64,000 nucleotides of DNA from Diphasiastrum complanatum (GCA_029204225.1 CM055092.1:10443806-10507805); one strand, 5' to 3'. Positions 22,305-33,893 are shown, counted from the stretch's first letter. Notes: generated from the sequence alone by a model not told the origin. A program made the numbers and translations.

Positions 22305-22596
22305 GCTCTGATACCAAATCAAGTGCAAGAAGGCTCACCACCCAACTGTAAGCTCCCTCCAAGAGCTAACTGCAAGCCCGAAACTTCAGCCATCTTTGAT
22401 CCTGACTCCATCTAGTAAACATGCATCCAGACTCCCATAAGCTCCCCCCAAGAGGTACCCGCGAGCCCAAGACTTCTCGACAAAACGTTTCTGCAGACGG
22501 TCTCGAATCCTTCGACACTGTCTCGAATGAGTAAAAATGCTGAATAGTTCCACATTACAGAATGATTGAAGAAATGAAATCCAACACTCCCCCTTA
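22305..22596 (-). repeat. Retroelement LTR with PBS on one side and polypurine tract on the other
   Basis: On the minus strand a polypurine tract TAAGGGGGAG (22596-22587) precedes TGTTGGATTTC, and about 270 bp later (22317-22586) a PBS TGGTATCAGAGC follows (22316-22305). One LTR therefore serves as a 3' LTR for sequence on its right and a 5' LTR for sequence on its left. The DNA transposon at 22605 inserted in the interior just beside the polypurine tract. Confidence 0.6.
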
Positions 22597-22604
22597 ATGT
22601 GAAC
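22597..22604. repeat. 8-bp target site duplication, left copy (ATGTGAAC)
   Basis: Identical to 31978-31985. Removing the intervening element restores a continuous retroelement end reading ATGAGTTCACATTAAGGGGG on the minus strand, which supports a genuine insertion. Confidence 0.88.
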
Positions 22605-22720
22605 CATAGATGCACAGAAACGCGTTTCTGAGGAGACGCGTTTCGGAAAACGCGTTTCTCAGACCAAAATCGTTCCAAACAAAAAACCGTATATAAAAAA
22701 AAATTTGCTCCTCTTCACGG
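22605..22720 (+). repeat. Left terminal inverted repeat with CGCGTTTC array
   Basis: CATAGATGCAC followed by three spaced copies of ACGCGTTTC and then CGTTCC. Such subterminal arrays are typical transposase-binding zones in hAT-like elements. The remaining bases to about 23790 hold no frame I can assign. Confidence 0.7.
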
Positions 22721-23789
22721 CCAGAATCGTGCGAGCCGTGGAGGAGGTAAATTTTTTTATTTTCAGCTACAGGTGTCCGATCGAGACGTGTGCATAGTCG
22801 GCAGGCATCTACTCGGCGATACGGAGGTGGTGTGCACGGTGTCAGGGGAATCTGAGCTTCGTGGAGAGCGAAACAATCAGTTTTTGATATTTGGTAGATA
22901 TAGGCTTGATTTTTTGCAAGTGTTGACATTGAGCTGTAGGCAACCAAATCAAGCGTAGTTTGGCTCTAGATTCTCTTACGGTGAATCCTACGGCGTCAGT
23001 TTCAGCCGTTACGGTACGCCTATTGAACACCACATTCCAAATGCTTGTGTGCGCCTAATTGTAATTACATTCCTTCATATCATAATATTAGAATCAGTGA
23101 ATTGCATGGCTGTCTTAGATGCCTAATAGTTTCCGCCATTTATCTGAATGGTTGTCTAAGACACCTACACTGATACTCTCATCAGAGCAGCTCAATAATA
23201 TCCGTTCCCCAAGTAATCCGAGATCCTTTAATAGGAATTTGTTTTATCAATTGGCATCAACATCCAAGCCAACAAATTGGGGATGTATGAATGCTTGATT
23301 GTGTTTCCTAATCACGCTATCACACTAAAGAAGATCATTAGCTCATGCTTTCATCCATTAATCCACAAAATCACACAATAGTAAAATAGTTGTTAGAAAC
23401 ACATTTGGAGTGATCAATAGGATCCATTAGGACAAAATGACTTGTGGGCAACTGATTCAGGTGATGTCTGAACATAGAATGCATTTCCACATGCCTGCAG
23501 AGACTCCTGTGACCTCCGTTCCACCCATCTACGTCCATATCACAAATTTCAATTTCCATGCACTAATTCCATGTTTTTTAGGGTTTAGGCGTGGAGCATC
23601 ATGCAAGCATCTGCCAGTAGCGTGGTTTAGGCCTGCGCTGCACTCCTTTACGCCTGCAAGGACTCCCACGCTAGCGTCAGTCGCCCGTTTTCGCTCATAC
23701 TGAAATAATTCTATCCCTCGCAAAAATCTCGTGTGTTTTCTGGCACTTGCTATGATTTTACTAGAATCAATGTGACGTGTGCTCGGATG

Positions 23790-24491
23790 TGTTGAGCTCT
23801 GTTTTAGGCTGGTGAGATTAAGAGATTAAAGATCAAGTGTGTGTAAAAATATAGCATCAGAAGCTTATCAGAGATAGACGATATAGATGTCTTGTGCATT
23901 GACTCTTTATTGTCAGTAATATGTTCATTCCTTTTACAAATTGAATTAGCTTTGTAGATCACGCGGTTTCGCCCGCTATTGTCTTGTGCTCACCACATTA
24001 TTGACATGTATATTTTGTTATACTTAATCTGATAATAGCTCTTGTGTTCTGCGTTCAGATCTGTGTCAATATTGTTATGCTTATTTTTCATTTTGTCAGA
24101 CTCTCTTGTTGCTCAATCTGGTAATCTGTTTTTAGCGAGTTATCATTAGACTAGTTGTTGACGACTAATATTTAGTCTTACCTTTCACGAATCATTCGCG
24201 ACTGATTATCAGTCGAGCTCAGTCTAGCTCTTCGCGACAAATTATTCTTCTGGTGTTTTAATAATGTTTGGCTACGTAATCAGAACGACCGTGATTTCTA
24301 TCGCTAATGTTCTGTTTCTGATAGGCGTAGTCATCCTTAGGGAAAGAGTAATATAGCTCATTCCGTTGTGCACGAACACTTTCTGTTTGAGCTCATTTCT
24401 CGTTCGAGTTTCGAGTTCGCTTCTTTTTTGTGTTCGTTTTTCTTTTCGAGCTATTTCGTTCCTCACACTCACACAGCCTCTTTCTCCAACA
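23790..24491 (+). repeat. Probable Copia 5' LTR
   Basis: It ends CTCCAACA, immediately before the PBS TGGTATCAGAGC (24492-24503). The left end is set by a TGTTGAG at 23790 and is tentative. No second LTR is seen. Confidence 0.55.
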
Positions 24492-24645
24492 TGGTATCAG
24501 AGCAATTTTTGTAGCCTGATAAACTTCCACAGTATAAGACTCTACTAGCCGATAGATTAATTGTCTTCTTGTTCTGTAATTCTGTACCAGATTTTCATAC
24601 TTAAGTCACTAATAGTTTTTCCTATCACTTAGACTAATCTTCCAC

Positions 24646-26336
24646 ATGGATTCCCAAGGGAAAGCCAATCCCATCATGGACAAGCTTGATGGAGCCAATT
24701 ACCATCTGTGGAAATTTAAGATGAAAACTGTACTAATGGCTAAATAATTGTATGACGTTATTACAGGTGCAAAAGGAAAACCCAAAGCAGACGGCGCAGC
24801 AATCGCTAGATGGAAGCTGAAGGATGGAAAGGCTTTTGCGCTGATCATCCTCAATGTAACGGATACCCAAATCGGCCATGTATCTGAGGCCCAGACATCG
24901 AAAGAAGTTTGGGACATCTTGAGCACACTATATGAAGTGCGAGATATAGCTTCCAAGCTACATCTCAGGAAGACATTTTACTCCTTCAAGATGGCGAATG
25001 GTAATTCCCTGCAGAATCACATCAATCAATTCAAGAACCTACTAAGGCAAATGGCCGCTGTCGGATCTGTCATAGACGATCAAGACGCAGTAATGCAATT
25101 GCTTACAAGCTTGCCAAGCTCATACAACAACTGGGTGATGATCATCACGACACATCCAGAATTGACTCTTTCGAGAGTCATTACTATGTTGCAAGAAGAC
25201 ACGTGGAGGAACGAAGCCTCAAGTTCCTCAGCTGATTCTCAAGCTTTATACACCAACAAGAGCATGACTAAGCAGAAGAAGAAGAAAGAGCTAAAGCAAT
25301 CAAAGCCAGACCAGAAACCAGCACAGCAGAAAGAACAGTCGAATCCGCAAACGAAGAAGAAGCTGTTCTGCAGATACTGCAAGCGAAACAACCACAAAAT
25401 TCAAGACTGTCGGATACTGCAAGCAAAGAACAACAACAAGGGGCAGTCGAATCAAGTGGCAAATGCAGCTGCACAAGCTCCACAGCCTATTCAAGAAGCG
25501 GATCATGATGCCTTCATGACCAGCCATCAAGGAGCATCTGGCGATAGTTTTTGGTTCCTAGATTCTGGAGCCACTCAGCACACGACTAGCCTCATTGGTT
25601 GTTTCGAGTCCTATACGCCTTACAGTACCAAGAAATATGTTCACCTTGGCGACAATAGCACACAAGCTATTGAAGGTGAAGGTACTGTAAGATTGAGCTT
25701 TGCAAATGATCAATCTAAACCACTTTCTAAAGTCCTGTATGTACCAAATTTGTCTACGAATCTGCTCTCCGTAAGCAGAATCACAGATCTAGGACATAGA
25801 GTAGAATTCGAATGTGAGCAGTGCAAAGTAGTCAATAGGACATGCAAGATCCTAGCACTCGGAAAGAGGCATGGATACTTGTATAAATTAGGTCATTGCT
25901 TTTCTTCCTCTAGTTAGGCGCTCAGTACTTCTATTCATGCACATAAAAGTTAACTTTGGCATTACAGACTTGGTCACTTGAATCATGTTGTTGTACAACA
26001 AATGTCTAGACAATCTATTGTTCTTGATCTTGACTATCCTTGTGATAAAGTCGAGTTACCTGTCTGTCAAGACTATCTAGTTGGTAAATAGACTAGGAAA
26101 CTAGCTCAGGCATGTCTATTGTCGACCCACCTTTTGACAGCGAATCAGACGAAGACGTTGCTGCTACCCAGCAACAAGGCCCAGGAGTGGTTCATCAGTC
26201 GAATCCTCCCAGAAGATCAAGTCGAGTGCGTACACAGCCCACGAGGTATACTCCTGAGTCTGCATGTCTCTTGATACATGAACCGACAACAGTCGAAGAA
26301 ATGCCACGTAAGAGAGAGAAAATCGTCGGATTTTAA
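24646..26336 (+). pseudogene. Copia gag-protease with deleted integrase core
   Basis: Starts MDSQGKANPIMDKLDGANYH. UBN2-type GAG runs to about 25240. A zinc knuckle CRYCKRNNHKIQDC lies near 25370, protease FWFLDSGATQHTT near 25550, and a GAG-pre-integrase remnant LWHYRLGHLNH near 25955. At 26112 the frame resumes in the integrase-to-RT linker (RRSSRVRTQPTRYTPE), so the integrase core is missing. Defects: an in-frame TAA at 24745, a frameshift and stop at about 25915, and truncation after 26336 with no RT or RNase H. It lies inside the 9.4 kb DNA transposon. Confidence 0.88.
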
Positions 26337-26589
26337 AACTCTGACCGAGTTTTTGGTCTGCCCACACAACTCCGATGATTTGACCTCACTAGTAACATAT
26401 GTAGTTAACTGGAAGTTGGGTAGCCGCAGCGCGTGGGGTCCATACTTCAAGATTCTATTTTTTACCATTAACTAACATAACTTCTCATGTAAATGCAAAT
26501 CGTATTGCACATCAAAGTTTTCTTTCGATCTACTCAAAGAGTTCACATCAAAGAAAAATAGTCTTACCGATCTGGAAATCATGGCAGGA

Positions 26590-26815
26590 AACTTTAAATA
26601 TTTTGGATCACAATGAGCGCCAACGTGAATCTAAATTTTTGCAATTCAGAAAATACGGAGTGTGTTGGATCAAATGGAGCGGCAAGGTTATTTCAAACTT
26701 TCGTAATTCAAAAATTCGCAATTTCAACACACATCTATTGAAAAAATGGACTGTGATGGATCAAAAAGAACGCCAAGGTCATTTCAAACTTTTCCAATTA
26801 AGTTTTTTTTTCTAA
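26590..26815. repeat. Short degenerate tandem repeats
   Basis: About three related units, each with TTGGATCA or TGGATCA, then GAGCG/GAACGCCAAGG and ATTTCAAACTTT. They lie between the Copia remnant and the transposase-like gene. No coding is evident; it may be DNA transposon interior. Confidence 0.5.
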
Positions 26816-26890
26816 TTAAGACGAGTTTTAATAGCTTACAAGATATCTAACACGTTGGTTTTCTACTAGATTAATCTATCGATTAATAAG

Positions 26891-28661
26891 ATGTCTAAAT
26901 ATCATCTCCATATTGATCTTCCCACAGAATATGCTCCACCGTCGAGAAAAAATCCGAAAGGATCCACCTTACCAGCTCACCAAAGGACAAAAGACAGGAA
27001 ACATTGTGATCTATGGGTTGATGGAAGTCTGTATCCAATCGATCCAAGCTCAATGCAACATCCAAATTTTAGATTGGTCACACAACTCATACTGTTTTTG
27101 TGTGAAGGACACAATGGTCTATTGGGTTATTGTGAAAGATTGAAAAGTTATGGCATTAGTAATTCAATGAAAAAAATCCATTGTTTGAAAAATATGTTGA
27201 ATGGTTTGCTTACTAACTATTGAGAAAAAAAAACTCTTTTTTTGCAAACAAAATAAGAGAATGAAATCTTGAAGATAGATCATTCTCGTTTGCAAGATAT
27301 TATATTGAACCTTAACCAAGAAACTAACAATAATTGTACAAACATTGCGTACCTCATATTGTCATAAATGTAGAAGTAAAAACATTACGGAAGAAAATAC
27401 TGAACAATAAGCGAAAAAGAGTTATTTTAAGAAGTATTGATGAGCTTTCAACAAGTGGGGGTCAATGGAAAAAAAGAATATATGCTTTCAAGTAAGATTA
27501 TGTTTTAAACTATTCATGTGTTTTGTTTCATCTAGCACTCAATGGTTGTGAATTGTTTTTTTTCTAAATCTTATTTTTATTTTGCAGATCAGCTTTAGTC
27601 ACCAATGAAAATCTGAAAGACAAGGACATGATTGGAAAGTCTTTGAGTGCAGTACTTACAGCCAAGTCAACGACGAGTCTACTTGGAAATCAACGATATT
27701 CTCGAATCAAGTCCAAGATTGCAGAGGCCCTTATGGGCGAAGTCGACAAGATCATTGACCGAAAATTGATACAAGGAGCATGTGATTATTTTGGTATTAG
27801 CAGGGATGCATATGACGCAATGTTTAAAATTATCAAAGAGGCATTTGGACAAGTACATATAAAAAATTTTCCTATTCCCCGGCCCTTTCAAATCAAATTA
27901 GAGAGGGATGTGTTAAACAAGGGTTTGCAAAACATCATTGGTATTCCTTACCATATAAATGAAATTTATAACTCAAAACATGGCACTTTGTCATATGATT
28001 CTACCAACAATATGTTTGTAGATCTGAATCATTTACTGAGATTTATTGTAAAGTTTTATGGAATCACAAATGAAAGTGTTGAAAAATTGATATTAGTTCT
28101 CAAGTTAGATGAATCAGAAGTAAGAAAGGGACAAAAGATGGAAAGGGTTAGTGTTACGCTTATAAATGGAGCATTAAGCAATATAATAAACTCGGAGAGT
28201 CTTGATTTCAGTGTGCAGTCCAAAAATAATATTTGGTGGTTGGCAGCTTTCCAGGTTTAAATCTATTCTATTGAGTACTAGAAACTAATTCATTTCGAGA
28301 ATTAATGGTTTTGTGTTTTAAGCTAATATTGTTTTGTTATTATAGGTCTGAGTTCAATTCTCCTAAAATAGTTCATGATTTTGTGTTTCAAACAGGTTTT
28401 AAAAGAAGATCATGACATTCTATTTTGGATTTTTAGTAAAACAGAATATCCAAAGATAATTAAGAATCATATCAGCGACACACCACTCAATGTTCCTGGA
28501 ATAGGTGATTTTAAGGTGGAATGGCATTTGGCTGGAGACCTGAAGTCGTTGAAGTGCATGTTCAACGTCTCACATGGAGCAAATTCAAAACATCCATGCC
28601 TCTATTGCATGAAAACTACACATAATGTCGAAGAGCACGAGAGTTTCAAGGGATATAGAAG
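26891..28661 (+). pseudogene. Transposase-like gene with introns and CxxC motif
   Basis: Pieces at 26891-27223 (unrecognised, begins MSKYHLHIDLPTEY), about 27588-28254 (acceptor TTTTGCAG, donor after WWLAAFQ) and 28397 onward (acceptor CAAACAG) join in frame across a roughly 140-bp intron. The joined product has LVLKLDESEV, RVSVTLINGALS, then KVEWHLAGDLKSLKCMF and GANSKHPCLYCMKTTHN. This order (acidic residue, later W-L-x-x-D, then CxxC) recalls DDE-type transposases with a CxxC insertion found in several eukaryotic lineages; that is inference from memory. The C-terminus, with the expected last acidic residue, is cut off at 28662 by a Gypsy remnant. No BED or hAT dimerisation motif is visible. 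Introns and the absence of internal stops suggest it was a real gene. Confidence 0.5.
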
Positions 28662-29394
28662 ATCCTTCTCTTCCCCAATAAAAGTAGGAGGCTTTAAATC
28701 TTTAAAGACACTGGGGTGAGGCCGCATAGGCTCACCCGAGACTGATGGAAGTGGACCAGGGGACAACTGAGAAGTGGAGGGAAGGCTTCCTTTCGCGGAA
28801 CTCAAAATTAAACTTTTGAGTTCAGCGAATGAGTCGTCCACACTAGACTTGAAATTGGCTAATTCCAACTTCAGTTCATCCACTTCTGTTACCAAGTGGA
28901 GAAATTGCTCCTTGGTAACCAATTCGTCAAGTTCTTCGGCGAATTGTTCCTGTTCTTCTACTTCCCCTTGGTTCTCTCCCTTTACTGAACCTCAGGGATT
29001 CCGTTTCTAATTCATCAATGCCTCTTGTCAGGGGTTGATCAGATCTCGGAGAAGTGGTCATTTTCAAAGATAGAAAAAGATTGTCTGACGTTCCCTTTAA
29101 AAAAAGTCAAAAAGACTAATTTATAACTGTACAAAGAGGGAAAGCAGACTTAGTTGTTTCTGAGGACTGTACTTCCAAAAAAAATACGAAGAGGAACCCT
29201 CTCAGCTCTTTTACTTGAAATTTCAGACTTGCTATCCCGGAAAATCCCAGTTTGAAGCTCCAAAATGGTGCCAAAATTTTCGGTTTCTTGAGTAGAGTAG
29301 CTCGTTGTTGGTCGTGTACGCTAAACACAACCCTGACTGTGGTATCTGACCTTCAATGTTCTCTAGGGTTCGGCACTGGTGATGAGCAGGCAGA
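28662..29394 (-). pseudogene. Gypsy gag N-terminus and LTR tail remnant
   Basis: Minus frame 28922-28665 reads LELANFKSSVDDSFAELKSL and ends PPTFIGEEKD, nearly identical to the gag start of the complete element at 42003-48479. Leader sequence runs to about 29301, where it jumps directly to the distal part of the LTR (29305-29390, matching 48392-48475). Most of the leader, PBS and LTR is deleted. Left and right joins are sharp, to the transposase-like gene and to a LINE. Confidence 0.85.
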
Positions 29395-30314
29395 GGGGGG
29401 GGGCAAAGGAGGGGAGAAGGAGTGTTTGAGGGTTATAGCGGTATACGGTCTTTTCGCTAGGAATTAATGTACTAGTACATGCGGTGTGAAGAAGGCCAAT
29501 AGAGAGAGAGAGAGAGAGAGAGGTATGAGTGGTCAAACAGGGTGGTACGGTGGACCAGGAAAGATGAAATATAGGGGAGGAGAGACGGCAATCCCATAAA
29601 ATAGTCAACAACACTACTCCCTCCGCTGTGTGGAAAACAAGTAAAGTCACCTGAATCAAGCCACTGCAGTAAGCCATTATAAATGGCCAATCCATGAGCC
29701 TCGCCCAACTGAAGCATTTGCTCCCCATATGCAGTAACTGGACCCTCTGCATCTGCTGATCGTCGTCGGAGGCCAAGATCATCCCAGTCTAAAGCATGTA
29801 TCCGTTGTGGATCATCCTATGCTCTATGGAACTCTATCTGCTTGGACCCAGTCCTGGCATTAAAGTCCCCAGCTAAAAGAATATAACCCCGCTCCTCGTA
29901 TCTGATGATGTCAAAAGAGATATTCATGTAAGGTGACTCCTCATCTGATGTGAAAACGGATGTGTCCGATGGAAAATAACAAATGGCCAGAAAGAGGTCA
30001 CGGTCCAGTCCTATCAAAGTCCAGTCCACCCGAATCCAAATATAGCGAGCTCGCTCATCCGTATGCACCAACTCGACCCAAGGCCGAATAAAGTTGCGGA
30101 CTAAGCAGGCCACCCCACCAAAACCCTGATCCGTCAATGCTCTCATCGACCTCCGATGTGCAGAGTACCAGCAAAAACCCGCAACAACCGGTAGACCTCT
30201 TTCCGGACTCTCATGTGTCTCGGTGAATGGTAAGAGGTCACCCTCCGCATAGAAATCTCTAAAATCGCCGACAGTAGCTGACAAGTGAATGCCATTGCAG
30301 TTCCATAACCTCAA
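29395..30314 (-). pseudogene. LINE ORF2 endonuclease domain (second copy)
   Basis: Starts MRLWNCNGIHLSATVGDF near 30314. APE-type endonuclease motifs are visible: WNCNG, FTETHES, GGVACLVRNF and LLAGDFNARTGSKQ. After a stop near 29817 it continues with LGEAHGLAIYNGL and DSGDFTCFPHSGGSSVVDYF. A GA tract (29500-29522) lies in the linker. The copy ends at about 29395, before any RT, against a Gypsy LTR tail. Intact family members nick target DNA for target-primed reverse transcription. Confidence 0.87.
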
Positions 30315-30449
30315 CTACAATGCTCGAGAAAGACCCCCCGAACCGCTACCTAGTCCGAAGGGCCTTAATCCCTATTTGTCAGGATTCGGAGGATCAATGT
30401 ATCGAGCCCTGCCATCCCGATAAATTACCCTCTTCCCCAAAGCCTTTGC

Positions 30450-31518
30450 CTAACTGAATGCTTTTTTCCGATCCGCAACCTGCATGGGAGTGAGATCATC
30501 ATCCATAAATATAAGTGTACCTCTAAGCTTGGCCCGTAGTTTGAGGGTTGCCCGTCTCTCTTCCAAATTCGTGAAGCGAGCTATGAGTGTAGAAGGGTCT
30601 CTCTTGGTTCTCCAAGCTCTATCCAACCCATCGGAGTAGTGGGAAAGTCTACTTGAAAGAAAGCTGGCTGCTTCGGTCATTGGATCGTTGGTGTCTTCAA
30701 CTCCGGGGACCCTAATATTCAGGGATTTGTATTCACGCACTTGTTCTTCGGATATGGTCGCTGAAATGACTCAGTTGAAGGATGATGTACCCTCCTTAGT
30801 GTCCTCCTTGAACAGAGAAGCCCATGATTTCGTCTCAGTCTTATGTTGCTCTATCTTCTCTTCCAATTCTTGAATCTTTGTAGGTTCTCCTCGTTTACTT
30901 ATTGCTGCCTCCAAAGAAGTAATCCGGGTTAACATGATCTCTCGTTCAGCGGCCATAGATTGAATGATTGTTTGAAGCTGTCCCATTTCCTTTCGTAGAG
31001 AGGTGGATTCGTTTTTTATTTGCTCGATGTAAGAGAAAATGTATTGCTCAAATGAATTGGCAGGTGTATAGATCTCAGGTATCAAGAAAGAGGAGTGAGC
31101 AGGTAGAGGCCAAGGAGTATGGACAGTAGGCTCATCCTTCACCTCAGTAATGGGATCTGCAGCACTGGTGGACAACGAAGGATCTGTAGCGCTAGTGGAA
31201 GTGTCGGTGATGAAAGTACTGGAGGTGCCCTGCTCAACGAAAGTGCCCTTCTCGACAGCGATGGCTTGGTCAACAGCGATGGAGCTGCTAGAAGCGATGG
31301 CCCTGTCAATAGCGCTAGAGATGGAGCTACCAGATGCGATGGAGATGGAGCTGCCAGAAGCGAGGGTCAGGTCAGCAGTGCCCCGGTCAGTAGCGCTGGA
31401 GATGGAGCTGACAGAAGCGATCTGGTCAGCAGTGCTGGAAGGCTGGTCAGCAGCGATGGAAGGCTGGTTTGCATGCCATGAGATGGGGCTGGGCGCTGGC
31501 ACTAGAGCGAGCTAGACA
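30450..31518 (-). pseudogene. LINE ORF1 protein (second copy)
   Basis: The N-terminus is Ser/Ala/Ile repeat-rich (ASGSSISIASGSSIS type). A coiled coil follows (EQIKNESTSLRKEMGQLQTI, ITSLEAAISKRG, LEEKIEQHKTE), then SWASLFKEDTKEG. The RRM-like part is LNIRVPGVEDTNDPMTEA with AWRTKRDPSTLIARFTNLEE. One in-frame TGA near 30768 lies between coiled coil and RRM. A stop follows the first three codons of the ATG at 31518, so translation may begin further in. Same architecture as 5535-6735, but more intact. Confidence 0.85.
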
Positions 31519-31532
31519 GCCATCGCTTCCTC

Positions 31533-31705
31533 CAGAGAGAGAGAGAGAGAGAGAGTATGGTTGAAAAATGTTTCAGTACAGTTCAGGATGATGCAGTATC
31601 GTTCAGAAGATTCAACATGGTTTTTGTTCAGCGTGATTCAGCATTTTTGTTTAGTTTGTTGGATTTGAGAGAGATAATGAGAGAGAGAGAGAGAGAGAGA
31701 GAGCG
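31533..31705 (-). promoter_or_regulatory. LINE 5' region with two GA/CT tracts (second copy)
   Basis: GA runs at about 31534-31555 and 31677-31704 lie just upstream of ORF1 on the LINE strand. This matches the arrangement in the first LINE copy (6739-6781 and 7150-7190). Confidence 0.6.
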
Positions 31706-31859
31706 AGAAGAGGGAGACTTTTCGGGCATTATGTTTTTTTATTAATTTTTTATATTAAAAGGAGCAATAGCGCAAACCTGGGAGTTAATGCACCTAAACT
31801 AGACCATCCTACACCCGAAACATTCGGCAAACTACAGAGTAATAATGCTCTTAATTAGA

Positions 31860-31977
31860 GCTTTCATCTGATACCCATAATGCCCAAAAAAAAACCCAAA
31901 AATTAAAATTAAAAAAACGTTTCTGGACATTTTTTGAAATTTTCAGAAACACGTTTCAGAAACGTAGTGCACCTATG
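31860..31977 (-). repeat. Right terminal inverted repeat of the 9.4 kb DNA transposon
   Basis: The complement begins CATAGGTGCACTACGTTTC and continues with AAACGTGTTTC-type palindromes. It is paired with 22605. Confidence 0.75.
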
Positions 31978-31985
31978 ATGTGAAC
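31978..31985. repeat. 8-bp target site duplication, right copy (ATGTGAAC)
   Basis: Identical to 22597-22604. Confidence 0.88.
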
Positions 31986-33890
31986 TCATAAAAATCAAGG
32001 TATTAAGTTGAGCATATTGCTAAACCTAGAATGATTGTCGAATGACAACGCTTTAATTTATATCTCATATATTGTTGCAAGCATGGAAACCAACCCGAAA
32101 CAAGGGCAAGTCCAGTTGTGTCCATTAAAGACATGGCATTCTCAACCTCTTCGACTCAAAAAGGTTTGAGTTGATGAACTTTTATGAACGATACTCATCC
32201 ATGTATTGTTCTGATCTACACTTAGAAACTATAAACATCATTGTACTAATTTATCTATTGTGGTCACTACATGATACTTAAGAGAGTTGGTGAGATTCCT
32301 TATGCAGTGACCCTACCAAAATGTTGTCGAGTCTATTCAATCTTTCACAAGCTAGCTCCAAAAAAGTTTGGGTGTATCAAATAACCTTGTAAGGGGTGAG
32401 ACCCATGTTGAGCTTAGAGAGCCAGTCATGCTTCCACATGAGCCAAAAGGGACACTTTATAACAAAGAGATGCAAGCACATCATACTTCATACCCTCAGG
32501 TATCTGATCAAACGAAGGGACAACAAACCAATGGAGGGCTCAAACCGAGGAAGAGTGGGTAACCTCAAAATTATGCTTCTAGGTATTACTTTTGAGGAGC
32601 TACATACAGCTAAGAAAAGGGAGTGTTATGGCCCTTGCAATCAAAGGACAGTCTTTACAGAGATTTAAGCAAGGAACATAGAGGCAAAAGATAATTTGCC
32701 TAGTATTGGGTATATCCCTAGTCAAGGGCGAATGTGTGAGTAGGTAATACCCATAAAGGGCCAATAGGGTTCAAAGGAAAGTAGTGCCAAGAAGTTGTCC
32801 ATAAGCAGTTAGACAAAATGCATACTACAACCAGGGGGTGCTCATGCCTATTTAGGACTTCCAACCACTGCCTTCGATAATTCTGAAAGTACGTATGTTT
32901 ACAAGTGCATGGCTGGGTGGTGATTGAGCACTCTGCTCCTAAATAGTCTTGAACATTTATTGCCAAAAAAGATCGTAAAACCACCATGGCGTGAGTTGGC
33001 AGCTTCATTCAAGATTTTATCAAATTCCTTGCTCGAAAAGGCCAGAGGTTAGCCCTCTTTAACTCAACAAAGTCCCAATGTGCTACCTAAACGTACTTCC
33101 AACGTGGTCTAGTGCCATATAACGAGATCATCACCTCAGGTAAGTCATTACACGCCCTTATAGCTAAGTAGCATCTAGTTTCTTGGATCCACTATTTTCA
33201 AACACATGGGCAATAAGAACCTCATGCTTGGCCATGTCATTCACATTTAAATCCACTACACATATTACAACAGCACTAAAAAACCTTGTGAACTTCCAAA
33301 AAATAAAAAGGTGCACACCAATTCATGCTGCAAAAATTGGAACACCAAAAGTAGAATAACTTGGTTGTATCCAACCCTTCTTGAGGCAATAGCTACTTCC
33401 TAAATGCAAAAGCCAATTGGCTATTGGACTAGTAGCTATGACATATGTTATCAGTGCCAAAGATCTTGTGCTCAAACTCCCCACAATACCACTTTTCCGT
33501 GTCACAAATTATGGTTTTCTTGCCAATGATTTGGCACAGTGTGTTTCAAACTTCAAAGTCAAATATCATTCACATTACATGGTAGTTTAACGTAAGAGTG
33601 GACATGAATGCAGTGGGTAGTGGTGCACGTCTTATAAATCATGAGCATATGGAATAATCATGCAAATAGTAGACTGCACAAAAAAATTGGTCCTACCAAG
33701 GTCACTGCCCAAATGTTAAAAGTATAGTATGATCCATTTTGACTCAACTTGAATCAGGAAAACCATCACATATCCAAGTCGACATCTCACACATTGCTAT
33801 AGTATGTGTGCTTTAACATAGTCCAACAAGACAAAAGGAAACGCTTGTGTCCAATATGATGGCAAAATTATATCTCTTGTAGAACTAAAG
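31986..33890. other. Decayed retroelement sequence with a Gypsy integrase C-terminal trace
   Basis: At about 32274-32376 the plus strand reads ILKRVGEIPYAVTLPKCCRV, then YSIFHKLAPKK, resembling the integrase GPY/F and HPVFHVS region. The sequence beside 31985 continues the retroelement interrupted by the DNA transposon. The minus frame 32718-33008 has no recognisable family. Nothing else can be named. Confidence 0.4.
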
Positions 33891-33893
33891 CAC

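Larger units (their letters stand above)
22605..31977 (+). mobile_element. 9.4 kb DNA transposon with TIRs and 8-bp target duplication
   Basis: The ends are CATAGATGCAC at left and the complement CATAGGTGCAC at right, flanked by perfect ATGTGAAC duplications. The subterminal zones are rich in short palindromes: three ACGCGTTTC units at 22619-22659 and AAACGTGTTTC-type units at 31915-31965. An 8-bp duplication is typical of hAT and some other superfamilies. The only transposase-like coding inside is at 26891-28661. The element grew by nested insertions: a Copia remnant (23790-26340), a Gypsy remnant (28662-29394) and a LINE (29395-31705). Superfamily is unassigned. Confidence 0.82.
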
